Shown: positions 17,091-26,774, counted from the first letter of the stretch. The stretch: 64,000 nt of DNA from Marinobacter denitrificans (GCF_008795955.1 NZ_VMHN01000003.1:237585-301584); one strand, 5' to 3'. Numbers and translations: made by a program. Notes: generated by a model not told the origin, from the letters alone.

Positions 17091-19070
17091 TCATTCATCA
17101 TCGTTTTTGTTATTTGCCGCCGAGGGGAACAGTATCCGGAATGCCGTCCCTCCACGCCCTGTGCGGCAATTAATGATGCCCTCCATGTCATCAATGAGTT
17201 GTTTTACTACGCTCAGGCCGAGTCCGCTGTGGCCCTTGCCTTTCGTGGATCGAACCGGAGAAAACAGGTGTGTGCGGATGTCGGCAGGAATTCCTTTGCC
17301 AGTATCCGCTATCTCCAGTTCAACCCAGGTTTTTCCGCCTTGCCAGAACGGAGCCAGTGTGTGGATGGAGACATCGCCACCCTCGGACAGGCTCTCCGCA
17401 GCATTGCGGACCAGGTTGATCACCACTTGCCGGATCACTGCACGGGGGACCGAAACGTCGGTTGGTTCCTCGCAAAGATCCAGCGTCAATGTCTTTTCGT
17501 CGCCGCTGAAAAGGCTGTCTTCCAACAGGTCACGCAGTGTTCTCAGTTCGTCATTAAGGTTACAGACTCCGGGGGCTTCGGGGGAGTCATAGCCCGGAGT
17601 GCGACTGATCTGTAGCAGAAGATCGCCAGCCCGATCGAGTTCGTCCCGGATAACATCCAGCTCTTCCTGAACTTCGTCATCGTCGAGCCGGTTTCTCAGC
17701 TGATAAATATACTGCCGTATAATGGTTAGCGGGTTGCTGACCTCGTGAACCTGCCGCCGGATAGCGTCCCGGGCCAGTTCGACGTCGATATTCTCCCGGC
17801 TCTCGCCCCGCTGAGAAAGCATGCTGGTAACAGCTTGTGAGAGTTTCGCGCTGAACAGTCTTCCCAACTCTTCTGTTTGCCCTGAGTTGTTGTTATCGGT
17901 CCCTACAGCAAACACCCCGCCGCACTGCTCGTCACCAGCCACGGGGATGGCAACCAGCGAAGGGGTTTTCAGTAACGATAACAGTTGTCGGTCAAGCACC
18001 GTTGGCGCACGGTCGCCCAGGCAAAGGGCAGTCCCGCTGGTGAAAGCTTCAGTGAGAACACTCGTGGCTGGACCGCTGGCCACCGTGAGATCGGGGGCGT
18101 CGCCGGTGCTGGCAGACAGCAGGGTCAGGCCATCCCCTGTCTGACCGAAATACAGAGCCGGCAGGCCAGTGATCAGCGTCAGGCTGTTGACGGTTGCGGC
18201 CAGATACTCCTGCGCACTTCCTCCCAGCGGCGACAGGCCCAGCGCCTGATTGGCCATAGCCTGTTTGAGTATTGTGTGTTTGAGCTTGCGGTTGGAATGG
18301 CTGGCATCGTATTCCTCAGACAGCGGTATTCCGAGGGATTCGGCCACGCCAGTGACTTCCTGGTCAATACGCCGGTTGATTTCCCGTGTCAGTTCTTCGT
18401 TAAGCCCGAATATGGTACCGGCGGCGGCAATACCGGCTGCGTCGGACTGAGCAAGCCGTGTGGCAAGGCTGATCAGTTTGACCAGATGGCCGGCATCGCG
18501 AATCTCCGTTGGCATGGCCTGCTGGTAACGCATGGCGTCGGCGGCCATGGAGCCAAGCCCCCAGGAACTGACAAGCGCTGCAGCGATGTCCGCCTGGTGG
18601 TCAAAATAATACTGTTGTGTATCTCCAGCTGGCGTCTTGAGGGCAATCAGTTCACCCACGTTATGAAGCATGCCCAGCATGAAGGCCTGGTCGGGCTCGG
18701 GGTAGCGCGTCAGCGTGGCCAGTGCCCGGGCCGTCAGGGCGGTGGTGAGGGAATGTCGCCAGAAATCCCTGAGTTGCTGCCATTGGTCGGCCCCCAGCTC
18801 ATACAGAATCTGTCGCAGGGCGGCGGTCAGCACCAGGGTGTGAAAGCGGCGTGTTCCGAGCCGGAGCAGGGCCTGGTCTATTGAGCGGATTTCCGCAACC
18901 GGGCCGTACAGGGCTGAATTGGCAAGGGCAAGTACCCGTGACACCAGTGCGGTGTCTGCCGACACAATGTCACTGATCCTGCGATAATTCTCATCCTGAT
19001 GACAGGCTTCCAGCGCCCTGAGGGTGACCTCCGGGAGACTTGGTAACTGTATGTCAGGGGCAATCTGCAT
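17091..19070 (-). CDS. HDOD-domain sensor histidine kinase
   Basis: A 659-residue protein with no transmembrane segment. Residues about 8-200 form an HDOD domain (LPSLPEVTLRALEACHQDEN, ADTALVSRVLALANSALYG). A middle region (about 285-405) looks like a GAF sensor. The C-terminus is a kinase: H-box VHEVSNPLTII, N-box NLVRNAAESL, G1 DTGKGIP, G2 GHSGLGLSVVKQL. The phosphorylatable His is present. It is the first gene of an operon with the REC-PAS-GGDEF-EAL regulator downstream. It likely senses a cytosolic signal and controls c-di-GMP; the signal is unknown. Confidence 0.9.
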   Translation of the reverse strand: MQIAPDIQLPSLPEVTLRALEACHQDENYRRISDIVSADTALVSRVLALANSALYGPVAEIRSIDQALLRLGTRRFHTLVLTAALRQILYELGADQWQQLRDFWRHSLTTALTARALATLTRYPEPDQAFMLGMLHNVGELIALKTPAGDTQQYYFDHQADIAAALVSSWGLGSMAADAMRYQQAMPTEIRDAGHLVKLISLATRLAQSDAAGIAAAGTIFGLNEELTREINRRIDQEVTGVAESLGIPLSEEYDASHSNRKLKHTILKQAMANQALGLSPLGGSAQEYLAATVNSLTLITGLPALYFGQTGDGLTLLSASTGDAPDLTVASGPATSVLTEAFTSGTALCLGDRAPTVLDRQLLSLLKTPSLVAIPVAGDEQCGGVFAVGTDNNNSGQTEELGRLFSAKLSQAVTSMLSQRGESRENIDVELARDAIRRQVHEVSNPLTIIRQYIYQLRNRLDDDEVQEELDVIRDELDRAGDLLLQISRTPGYDSPEAPGVCNLNDELRTLRDLLEDSLFSGDEKTLTLDLCEEPTDVSVPRAVIRQVVINLVRNAAESLSEGGDVSIHTLAPFWQGGKTWVELEIADTGKGIPADIRTHLFSPVRSTKGKGHSGLGLSVVKQLIDDMEGIINCRTGRGGTAFRILFPSAANNKNDDE

Positions 19071-19360
19071 AAGCCTGCCTGTATTCGATACCGAATTAGT
19101 CGTCAGTTTCTGACAGTTTGTTCATGAAAAAAACATGGGATCTGAGCTTAGACAATAAGCCGCGCTTATTAAACAGTTATTGTTCCTTTTTTAGGCAGAG
19201 TATTACCCGGCTTGTGATGTGTGTAAACTTTTTACAGATAAAATGTAGCTGATTTATCCATTTTCGCCCGCTCAGATAGCACGTTTTTGGCTACAGTTAG
19301 AGCTCTGTCCGGGTTACACTTTGACCCAGTGCACAAAATCCCGGCGCCAAACAAGAACCC

Positions 19361-20689
19361 ATGACGGACTCTCTCTCGACCAGGCAGCATCAGAGCCAAC
19401 CCCGAACACTGGCGATTACCGGTGGCAAGGGGGGTGTGGGTAAAACATCTGTTGCGCTGAACCTTTCTCTTACCCTTGCCCGCGAAGGCCACAAGGTACT
19501 TCTGCTGGACGCTGACACCGACCTTGCCAATGTCAGCATCATGCTGGGGCGCTATCCCACACGTACCCTGGCCAATGTGATGGCCGGTGAGTGCAGCCTT
19601 CGCGACGTTATTATGGAGGCAGAATGGGGGCTTCACATTGTTCCGGGGGCGTCGGGTGTCGAGCAGTGCGTGGATATGGCGGCAGACGAAAGTCTGCGTG
19701 TGCTCAGGGCGCTCTCACGGCTGGAGAAAGACTACGATTATGTGATCACGGATACCGCCTCGGGATTGCAGAAAACCGGGATGCACATGATTGCTGCGGC
19801 GGAGCTGGCCTGCCTGGTGGTCACGCCTGACCCGGCCTCACTGACTGATGCTTTTTCTCTTATCAAACTGCTGATTCGCCGTGGTTATCGAAGGACGCCC
19901 AGTGTGCTGGTCAATATGGCCCAGGGCGCGAGCCAGGCCAGGTCTGTTTATCAGCGCCTGGAGGCCGCGGCTCAACGTCACCTGGGAATACAGCTACATT
20001 ACCTGGGGGCGATCTGGCGGGATGAAACGCTGCGCCAGTCGGTACTGAATCAACGGCCGGTGGCGCTGATGCATCCTTCGGACCCTTCCTGTCGCCAGTT
20101 TCGTACGCTTTGCGACATGCTTAATGTGCGGTTGCGCCAGCTCCCCCCGCGAAAGGCCGGAATTGCGGCATATTGGCATCGGGTATCCACTGCACCTGCA
20201 TTATCTGCTGCTGCCCCCGAAATCAATGAGCCGGTTGCTCCGCCAGATCCCGCTGCGGAGTGCAAGCGGCTGATTGCCGAAATAGGCAAGGTGCTGGAAG
20301 AAAACAATGACGCTTCTTTGCTGCGTTATGAAGCGTTTAACGGCTTTTTTGCACTGTTGGGGCGCACAATTGATGCAGACACAATCGAAATTATCCAGAC
20401 CGGTATGGCTTCTCTTGACTGGGAACGACTGGAGAAAGACCAGCGTGTCCATCTGGCTACCCACCTCCACCACATTGCCAGCCGCGTTGACCCGGAGGCA
20501 GGTAAGCCCTCTTCCGGTCAGAGCCGTGTCCACAGAGAAGCGTCCAGAAAAGACCGTGAACCCTATTATGACCGTATCAGCTTCGGCGACCAGAGCAGGC
20601 TTGTACGGGCGCTCAGGGAGCAGCCTTCCGATATTTCCCTGGACCAGTTGTTACGGTCCCTGGCAGATAAAGACAGGAATGGATCCTGA
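19361..20689 (+). CDS. MinD/ParA-family ATPase (FlhG/FleN-like), orphan
   Basis: A 442-residue protein. The N-terminal 270 residues are a MinD-type ATPase with deviant Walker A GGKGGVGKTSVALNL, LLLDADTDLANVSIMLG and YVITDTASGL. Residues 150-270 resemble FlhG/FleN (LVNMAQGASQARSVYQRLEA, YLGAIWRDETLRQSV). The C-terminal 170 residues are helical and not a known MinD tail. FlhG normally sits in a flagellar cluster with flhF; none is here. It diverges from the HDOD-kinase operon, so it may serve polar localisation in that pathway. The start ATG 19361 has only a poor ribosome site. Confidence 0.8.
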   Translation: MTDSLSTRQHQSQPRTLAITGGKGGVGKTSVALNLSLTLAREGHKVLLLDADTDLANVSIMLGRYPTRTLANVMAGECSLRDVIMEAEWGLHIVPGASGVEQCVDMAADESLRVLRALSRLEKDYDYVITDTASGLQKTGMHMIAAAELACLVVTPDPASLTDAFSLIKLLIRRGYRRTPSVLVNMAQGASQARSVYQRLEAAAQRHLGIQLHYLGAIWRDETLRQSVLNQRPVALMHPSDPSCRQFRTLCDMLNVRLRQLPPRKAGIAAYWHRVSTAPALSAAAPEINEPVAPPDPAAECKRLIAEIGKVLEENNDASLLRYEAFNGFFALLGRTIDADTIEIIQTGMASLDWERLEKDQRVHLATHLHHIASRVDPEAGKPSSGQSRVHREASRKDREPYYDRISFGDQSRLVRALREQPSDISLDQLLRSLADKDRNGS

Positions 20690-20829
20690 CCGTTTTCTGT
20701 CTCCTTTTTTTCCCGGAAATCACCTTATTTTATCGTCATTTTATTTACGCTTTTTGTAGCGTAACTTTGCTGTGTGTCACCGCACTGTAATGGCGTCTGT
20801 GCAAACATTGACCTTACTTCCCGGAATCG

Positions 20830-20845
20830 TGGCCCGCAAAATGCA
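20830..20845 (+). promoter_or_regulatory. Candidate sigma-54 promoter upstream of the fatty acyl-CoA reductase
   Basis: TGGCCCGCAAAATGCA matches the -24/-12 pattern TGGCACG-N4-TTGCA at 14 of 16 scored positions counting the free spacer, with GG and GC exactly 10 bp apart. It lies 82 bp upstream of the start codon. No enhancer-binding protein gene is seen nearby, so this is a prediction only. Confidence 0.4.
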
Positions 20846-20926
20846 GTGGTCAGGGAACCGTTATTTTTTACCTGAAACCACCTGCACGTAATGGCTGCAC
20901 AGTGACTTAGAGAAGGAGTTCACGCC

Positions 20927-22465
20927 ATGGCAAAACCGCATCTACAAACCGGAACGTCAGCGTCCGGCGTTCTGGAACAGCTTCGTGGCAAACACGTGCT
21001 TATCACCGGTACTACCGGGTTTCTCGGTAAGGTGGTGCTGGAAAAGCTGATCCGCACGGTACCGGATATCGGCGGTATACATCTGTTAATCCGGGGCAAC
21101 AAGCGGCACCCCGGAGCCCGCGAGCGTTTTAACAACGAAATCGCCAGTTCGTCGGTATTCGAACGCCTTCGTCACGAAGACAACGAAGCTTTCGAGAATT
21201 TTCTCGAAGACCGCGTTCACTGTATTACCGGTGAGGTTACAGAGCCCCGCTTCGGCCTGACACCGGACCGTTTCCAGGCCCTTGCCGGCCAGGTGGATGC
21301 ATTTATCAATTCCGCGGCCAGTGTCAACTTCCGGGAAGAGCTCGACAAGGCCCTGAAAATCAACACACTGTGCCTGGAGAACGTGGCAGCACTGGCGCGG
21401 TTGAACAGCCAGATGGCAGTCATCCAGGTATCCACCTGTTACGTAAACGGGAAAAATTCCGGGCAGGTCACAGAATCCGTGATCAAGCCTGCGGGGGATG
21501 CCATTCCGCGCAGTAATGATGGTCACTATGAAATCGATGAACTGGTGCATCTGCTGCAGGACAAGATTGCGGATGTCCGTTCCCGCTATTCCGGTAAAAT
21601 GCTGGAGAAGAAACTGGTCGACCTGGGGATTCGTGAAGCCAATATCTATGGCTGGAGTGATACCTACACCTTTACCAAGTGGCTTGGCGAGCAACTGTTG
21701 ATGAAGGCCCTGGCGGGCCGGTCGCTCACCATCGTTCGCCCATCCATCATAGAGAGCGCGCTGGAAGAACCATCGCCCGGCTGGATAGAGGGTGTGAAGG
21801 TTGCCGACGCCATTATTCTGGCCTATGCCCGTGGCAAGGTGTCCCTGTTCCCCGGCAAACGCAGTGGCGTCATTGATGTCATTCCGGTGGACCTGGTGGC
21901 CAACAGCATCATTCTGTCCCTGGCTGAAGCAATCACCGAGCCCCCACAGCGAAGGATTTATCAGTGTTGCAGCGGCAGTTCCAATCCGATTTCCCTGGGC
22001 GAGTTTATCGACCATCTGATGGCCGAGGCGAAGTCCAATTATGCCGACTACGAGCAGTTGTTCTATCGCCAACCCACCAAGCCTTTTATTGCCGTTAATC
22101 GTAAACTGTTCGATGTGGTCGTGGGTGGCATGCGCTTTCCACTGTCCATGGCCGGGAAGGCGCTGAGGCTGGCAGGTCAGAACAGGGAGCTGAAAGTTCT
22201 GAAAAATCTGGATACTACCCGATCACTGGCAACTATCTTCGGATTTTACACAGCGCCGGATTATATTTTCCGCAATGACGGGCTGATAGCGCTGGCCTCC
22301 CGTATGGGAGAACTGGACAGGGTGTTGTACCCGGTGGATGCACGCCAGATTGACTGGCAGCTTTACCTGCGCAAGATCCACCTTGGTGGTCTCAATCGAT
22401 ACGCCCTCAATGAACGCAAACTGTACAGCCTGCGCGCTGCCCGGCCCCGGAAGAAAGCCGCCTGA
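20927..22465 (+). CDS. Alcohol-forming fatty acyl-CoA reductase
   Basis: Reduces long-chain acyl-CoA (or acyl-ACP) to fatty alcohol in two NADPH steps, supplying wax-ester synthesis. The 512-residue form has the N-terminal Rossmann loop GTTGFLGKVVLEKLIR, the LLIRGNKRH region, SAASVNFREEL, the active-site YTFTK (Tyr and Lys of the SDR type), and the C-terminal Sterile domain with NLDTTRSLATIFGFYTAPDY and LAGLNRYAL-like LGGLNRYALNERK. Close similarity to the Marinobacter FAR is recalled, not searched. A strong ribosome site AGAAGGAG precedes ATG 20927. A hairpin terminator follows at 22481. Confidence 0.95.
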   Translation: MAKPHLQTGTSASGVLEQLRGKHVLITGTTGFLGKVVLEKLIRTVPDIGGIHLLIRGNKRHPGARERFNNEIASSSVFERLRHEDNEAFENFLEDRVHCITGEVTEPRFGLTPDRFQALAGQVDAFINSAASVNFREELDKALKINTLCLENVAALARLNSQMAVIQVSTCYVNGKNSGQVTESVIKPAGDAIPRSNDGHYEIDELVHLLQDKIADVRSRYSGKMLEKKLVDLGIREANIYGWSDTYTFTKWLGEQLLMKALAGRSLTIVRPSIIESALEEPSPGWIEGVKVADAIILAYARGKVSLFPGKRSGVIDVIPVDLVANSIILSLAEAITEPPQRRIYQCCSGSSNPISLGEFIDHLMAEAKSNYADYEQLFYRQPTKPFIAVNRKLFDVVVGGMRFPLSMAGKALRLAGQNRELKVLKNLDTTRSLATIFGFYTAPDYIFRNDGLIALASRMGELDRVLYPVDARQIDWQLYLRKIHLGGLNRYALNERKLYSLRAARPRKKAA

Positions 22466-22480
22466 AAACTGCATGATGGT

Positions 22481-22509
22481 GGATCCCTGTCTCCCGGGGA
22501 TCCGCTTTT
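22481..22509 (+). terminator. Intrinsic terminator after the fatty acyl-CoA reductase gene
   Basis: GGATCCC (22481-22487) pairs with GGGATCC (22497-22503), followed by GCTTTT. It is 15 bp past the stop codon. Confidence 0.65.
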
Positions 22510-22639
22510 CACTTGTTGTTTCTGCCAGCGGGTCTATCCTTTATGGCAGGCTCCTGAACACCAGCCTTACCCCTTGTAAAGTCGTCGTTTTGGCTAAAAG
22601 TGCTGGCGCATTAGGACGTTAGTCTAATTCATTGTTCAC

Positions 22640-22655
22640 TGGCACGCATGTTGAA
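22640..22655 (+). promoter_or_regulatory. Weak sigma-54-like motif upstream of acs
   Basis: TGGCACGCATGTTGAA has a perfect -24 half (TGGCACG) and correct spacing, but the critical -12 GC reads GA. It lies 93 bp before acs. It may be a chance match. Confidence 0.25.
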
Positions 22656-22748
22656 CTATGGGTATCCGTCTTCAGGGCTTTTTTTGCCCGCACGCTCTAA
22701 ATTACAAAACCGATAATGACAACAGACTCTAACTAAAGGGGGAGCACA

Positions 22749-24695
22749 ATGACTGATAAACAGGTTTATCCGGTAAGCCCGGACGTGGCCAAACGAGCCC
22801 TGCTAAACCGGGATCAGTACGAAACGATGTACCGCCAGTCAATAGACGACCCGGAAACCTTCTGGGCCGAACACGGCAAACGCCTTGACTGGATCAAGCC
22901 TTTCTCGAAAGTAAAGAACACCACTTACGACTACGACAACCTCTCCATCAAGTGGTTCGAGGATGGCCAGCTAAACGCCGCCGCCAACTGCCTGGACCGT
23001 CACCTCGAAAAACGCGGTGACCAGACGGCGATTATTTTCGAAGGTGATGACCCCGCCGATTCCCGTAATGTGACCTATCGCGAACTGTACGAAGAAACCT
23101 GCAAGTTCGCCAATGTCCTGAAAGATCAGGGCGTCAAGAAAGGCGACGTGGTCACCATCTACATGCCCATGATTGTCGAAACCGGCGTTGCCATGCTCGC
23201 CTGTGCCCGCATCGGCGCCATTCACTCTGTTGTCTTCGGTGGGTTCTCACCGGAGGCGCTCGGCGCGCGCATCGCCAATGGTAAATCGCGCTTTGTGGTA
23301 ACCGCCGATGAAGGTGTACGCGGTGGCCGCAAGATCCCGCTGAAGAAAAACGTGGATGCGGCACTGAACAATGAAGCCGGTGCGGACGTCGACAAGGTGA
23401 TTGTGGTCAAGCGCACGGGTGGTGACGTGCCCTGGAACGAAGGCCGTGACCAGAACTATGAAGAGCTGATGAAGGGCGCGTCTACCGACTGCCCGGCGGA
23501 GCCCATGAATGCGGAAGATCCGTTGTTCATGCTCTACACCTCCGGTTCTACCGGCGCTCCGAAAGGCGTGCTGCATACCACCGGTGGCTACATGGTCTAC
23601 ACCTCAATGACCCACCAGTACGTGTTTGATTATCACGATGGCGACGTTTACTGGTGTACAGCCGACTTCGGCTGGGTCACCGGTCACAGCTATATCCTCT
23701 ACGGCCCGCTGGCTAACGGCGCAGTCACTGTGCTGTTCGAAGGCGTGCCTAACTATCCGGATACCTCCCGCATGGGCCAGGTAGTGGACAAGCACAAGGT
23801 GAATATCCTCTACACCGCGCCCACCGCAATCCGCGCCCTGATGGCGGAAGGCGAGTCCTGCATGAACGGCACTACCCGTGAAAGTCTGCGCCTGCTGGGT
23901 TCAGTGGGTGAGCCGATCAACCCGGAAGCCTGGGAGTGGTACCATCGTGTGATCGGCAACAGCAAGTGCCCGATTGTGGACACCTGGTGGCAGACCGAGA
24001 CCGGTGGCATCCTGATTTCCCCGCTGCCTGGCGCCATTGATCTGAAGCCTGGCTCCGCCACAGTGCCGTTCTTTGGTGTGAAGCCGGCGCTGGTGGATAA
24101 CGATGGCAAGATTCTGGAAGGCAAGACCGAGGGCAACCTGGTTATCCTCGACAGCTGGCCCGGCCAGATGCGTACCATCTACGGCGACCACGAGCGCTTC
24201 AAGCAGACCTACTTCAGCACCTACAAGGGGATGTACTTCACTGGTGACGGTGCCCGCCGTGATGAAGACGGCTACTACTGGATTACCGGCCGTGTAGACG
24301 ACGTGTTGAACGTATCCGGTCACCGTCTTGGGACCGCCGAGGTAGAAAGTGCCCTGGTAGCCCACGACAAGGTTGCCGAAGCGGCTGTGGTAGGCTATCC
24401 GCATGAGATCAAGGGGCAGGGCATCTATGTCTATGTGACCCTGGTTCACGGTGAGGAGCCGTCAGACGAGCTCAAGAAAGAACTGGTCCAGTGGGTGCGC
24501 AAGGAAATTGGTCCGATTGCATCTCCGGATATCATTCAGTGGGCGCCTGGACTCCCAAAAACACGTTCTGGCAAGATTATGCGTCGGATTTTGCGTAAGA
24601 TTGCATCAAACGAGCACGATCAGCTTGGCGATACCTCCACGCTGGCGGACCCGGGTGTGGTGGATGACCTGATCAGCGGTCGTGCGAACAAGTAA
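22749..24695 (+). CDS. acs: Acetyl-CoA synthetase (AMP-forming)
   Basis: Activates acetate with ATP and CoA through acetyl-AMP. The 648-residue length is typical. Motifs: P-loop [19 protein letters not shown] (about 263-281), [28 protein letters not shown], and the C-terminal [15 protein letters not shown] containing the lysine that in other Acs proteins is acetylated to switch activity off. A good ribosome site GGGGGAG precedes ATG 22749. The NarL-type regulator 44 bp downstream resembles the ErdR/CrbR acs activators. Confidence 0.97.
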   Translation: MTDKQVYPVSPDVAKRALLNRDQYETMYRQSIDDPETFWAEHGKRLDWIKPFSKVKNTTYDYDNLSIKWFEDGQLNAAANCLDRHLEKRGDQTAIIFEGDDPADSRNVTYRELYEETCKFANVLKDQGVKKGDVVTIYMPMIVETGVAMLACARIGAIHSVVFGGFSPEALGARIANGKSRFVVTADEGVRGGRKIPLKKNVDAALNNEAGADVDKVIVVKRTGGDVPWNEGRDQNYEELMKGASTDCPAEPMNAEDPLFMLYTSGSTGAPKGVLHTTGGYMVYTSMTHQYVFDYHDGDVYWCTADFGWVTGHSYILYGPLANGAVTVLFEGVPNYPDTSRMGQVVDKHKVNILYTAPTAIRALMAEGESCMNGTTRESLRLLGSVGEPINPEAWEWYHRVIGNSKCPIVDTWWQTETGGILISPLPGAIDLKPGSATVPFFGVKPALVDNDGKILEGKTEGNLVILDSWPGQMRTIYGDHERFKQTYFSTYKGMYFTGDGARRDEDGYYWITGRVDDVLNVSGHRLGTAEVESALVAHDKVAEAAVVGYPHEIKGQGIYVYVTLVHGEEPSDELKKELVQWVRKEIGPIASPDIIQWAPGLPKTRSGKIMRRILRKIASNEHDQLGDTSTLADPGVVDDLISGRANK

Positions 24696-24739
24696 GGCCT
24701 GCCTGTGATCAGGCTGTGACCCTGTGAGGAATCTGTTGA

Positions 24740-25405
24740 ATGACACAAACCATTATCGTCGCCGATGATCACCCGCTGTTTCGAGCAGCTTTGAAGCAGG
24801 CGGTCAGTCAGGCGGTACCTGATGCCAGAACAGTGGAAGTGGACAGCATCAAGGCGCTGCAGGCGGCGGTAGAGTCGCATCCGGATGCGGATCTGGTACT
24901 GCTGGATCTGAACATGCCGGGCGCCCATGGCTTCTCCGGGCTCGTGTTCATGCGCGGGCAGTATCCGGGGCTGCCGGTGGTGGTTGTGTCAGGATCGGAG
25001 GAAATGCAGGTCATGCGTCGCTCGATCGACTACGGGGCGTCGGGCTTCATTCCGAAGTCCGCGCCGTTGCCGACCATCACCGAGGCTATTCAGGCGGTCC
25101 TGGAAGGGGACGTCTGGTTGCCGGAAGGCGTGGCGGACAAGATCGAGCGTATGCATTCGGACATGACGGATTTCTCCGAGAAACTGGCGTCGCTGACGCC
25201 GCAGCAGTTCCGGGTGCTGGGTATGCTGGCCGAGGGGCTTCTGAACAAACAGATTGCGTACGATCTGGATGTGTCAGAGGCCACCATCAAGGCGCATATT
25301 ACAGCGGTATTCCGGAAGCTGGGGGTTCGTAACCGGACCCAGGCGGTAATTGCGATCCAACAGATGGAGATTGATCCTTCGGATACATCGTTGTCTGGCA
25401 GCTGA
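24740..25405 (+). CDS. NarL/LuxR-type response regulator, ErdR/CrbR-like
   Basis: A 221-residue response regulator. The receiver (about 1-120) has ADDHPLFR, the phosphoacceptor Asp56 in VLLDLNMPG, and a conserved SGS and PKSAP region. The HTH (about 155-215) reads LTPQQFRVLGMLAEGLLNKQ then IAYDLDVSEATIKAHITAVF. ErdR in Pseudomonas and CrbR in Vibrio activate acs in response to acetate with the partner kinase MxtR/CrbS. Its position right after acs supports the same role. No CrbS-type kinase is in the window. A strong terminator follows. Confidence 0.85.
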   Translation: MTQTIIVADDHPLFRAALKQAVSQAVPDARTVEVDSIKALQAAVESHPDADLVLLDLNMPGAHGFSGLVFMRGQYPGLPVVVVSGSEEMQVMRRSIDYGASGFIPKSAPLPTITEAIQAVLEGDVWLPEGVADKIERMHSDMTDFSEKLASLTPQQFRVLGMLAEGLLNKQIAYDLDVSEATIKAHITAVFRKLGVRNRTQAVIAIQQMEIDPSDTSLSGS

Positions 25406-25433
25406 GTGGTCTGAAGGTTTTACTGATAAAAAA

Positions 25434-25466
25434 GCGGAAATCCTGTTTTTGGATTTCCGCTTTTTT
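25434..25466. terminator. Strong bidirectional intrinsic terminator
   Basis: A 10-bp perfect stem GCGGAAATCC (25434-25443) / GGATTTCCGC (25451-25460) is flanked by A-run on the left and TTTTTT on the right. It terminates the acs-regulator transcript and could stop the convergent dehydrogenase transcript as well. Confidence 0.9.
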
Positions 25467-25487
25467 AATGGAGGGAAGTCTGGTTTT

Positions 25488-25515
25488 GTCGGATTACGCC
25501 TGCGGCTAATCCGAC
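25488..25515. repeat. REP-like palindrome
   Basis: GTCGGATTA (25488-25496) and TAATCCGAC (25507-25515) form a perfect 9-bp inverted pair around a GCC/GGC inner pair. The sequence family GTCGGATTACGC...TAATCCGACCTACA is a common intergenic REP-like element in gammaproteobacteria. A single copy was noticed in this window. Confidence 0.65.
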
Positions 25516-25535
25516 CTACAACATGAAAGGGGCCC

Positions 25536-26516
25536 TCACTTGCTGGCATACCCCAACTTCTTGTCCACAAAATTGAACAGCTCCTCGCCCTTGTGCCACC
25601 GGTCCAGATTTTCCAGGAACTGATCGGTCAGTGCCCGTTTCCAGCCGATGAAATCCCCCGACATGTGGGCCGTCATGATCACGTTCTCCATGTCCCAGAG
25701 CGGATGATCCTCGGGCAAGGGCTCTTCCTCAAACACATCCAGGGCGGCGCCGGCGATGTCACCGTTATTCAGTGCTTTGATCAGATCGTCGGTTTTCACC
25801 ACCGGACCACGGCCTATGTTGATCAGGCGAGCAGACTTGCGCATGGCCTGGAAGGCTTTCTCGTCGAACAGGCCTTCGGTCTGGGGGGTGAGGGGAGCGG
25901 CAATCACCACAAAGTCCGCCAGGCCCAACTGTTCTGTCAGGTCGTCGTTGCCATGAACTGCGATAAAGTCCGGGTCGTCGTGGCGTGGCTTACGGGCAAT
26001 GCCATGGGGCTTCAGGCTGGCGGCCTTGCACAAGCGGGCAATCTGGCCGCCGATGGAGCCAGCGCCCACGATCAGCACCTGTTTACCCGCGGCTCTCTCT
26101 GTGTCCCGGTGCTGCCATTTGTGCTCAGCCTGAAGCTTCAGCGAGCGAGGGAAGTCCTTGGCGAACATCAGGATGGTGCACAGCACGTATTCGGCAATGG
26201 TACGGTCGAAGATACCCCGGGCGTTGGTCACAACGACATCGCCGTTGATCAGATCGGGAAACATCAGGGCATCAACACCGGCACTGGTGGCATGAATCCA
26301 CTTCAGTTTGTCGGCTGAAGGCCAGGCAGCAGCCAGTGCTTCCGTGCGGAAGTCCGTCACCATCATCACGTCGGTACCGGGCAGGGTTTCCCGCAGCGTG
26401 GGTTCGTCACTGGCAAAGCGGACCTCTGCCCGAGCCCTCAGTGCATCCATGCCGGGAGGTTCCTTTTCTCCGGGCGCTGTCAGAACGGTCACAACCGGTT
26501 TGCTGTGTTGGGTCAT
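25536..26516 (-). CDS. D-2-hydroxyacid dehydrogenase (NAD-dependent)
   Basis: A 326-residue member of the D-isomer-specific 2-hydroxyacid dehydrogenase family, which reduces 2-keto acids or oxidises D-2-hydroxy acids. NAD-binding GAGSIGGQIARLCKA (about 149-163), the catalytic Arg in INIGRGPVV, Glu in DVFEEEPLPEDHPLW, and the catalytic His in MTAHMSGD are present. The substrate cannot be assigned; it resembles the GhrA/glyoxylate group rather than SerA, because no regulatory domain is present. It is monocistronic by spacing. Confidence 0.9.
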   Translation of the reverse strand: MTQHSKPVVTVLTAPGEKEPPGMDALRARAEVRFASDEPTLRETLPGTDVMMVTDFRTEALAAAWPSADKLKWIHATSAGVDALMFPDLINGDVVVTNARGIFDRTIAEYVLCTILMFAKDFPRSLKLQAEHKWQHRDTERAAGKQVLIVGAGSIGGQIARLCKAASLKPHGIARKPRHDDPDFIAVHGNDDLTEQLGLADFVVIAAPLTPQTEGLFDEKAFQAMRKSARLINIGRGPVVKTDDLIKALNNGDIAGAALDVFEEEPLPEDHPLWDMENVIMTAHMSGDFIGWKRALTDQFLENLDRWHKGEELFNFVDKKLGYASK

Positions 26517-26774
26517 CTATCCTCCGCCAATGCAGTTTGTCCGCGTCCGGTCGCGGGAATCGACAGTCCGGATGTCAGATTTACAGTCTGGTATCTGTCT
26601 GTGAACTGGTCAACCTGAGCCGTTATAGGATAAAGGTCGTAGGCCCTGTAACGACGGCGCTGACAACGTCTTGGGTCATCCGTTGAATCTTTCTGTTTTA
26701 TGTCTTGTACGCCCCCTGTTTACTGACTAACCTGCAGGGGTAGCTACTATTTTGCCCCGTTTCAGGAGGTGTTT

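Noticed and set aside
14894..19070. Long open frames on the + strand opposite the HDOD-kinase and GGDEF-EAL genes
   Set aside because: They are antisense shadows of GC-rich genes whose minus-strand products have complete known domains.
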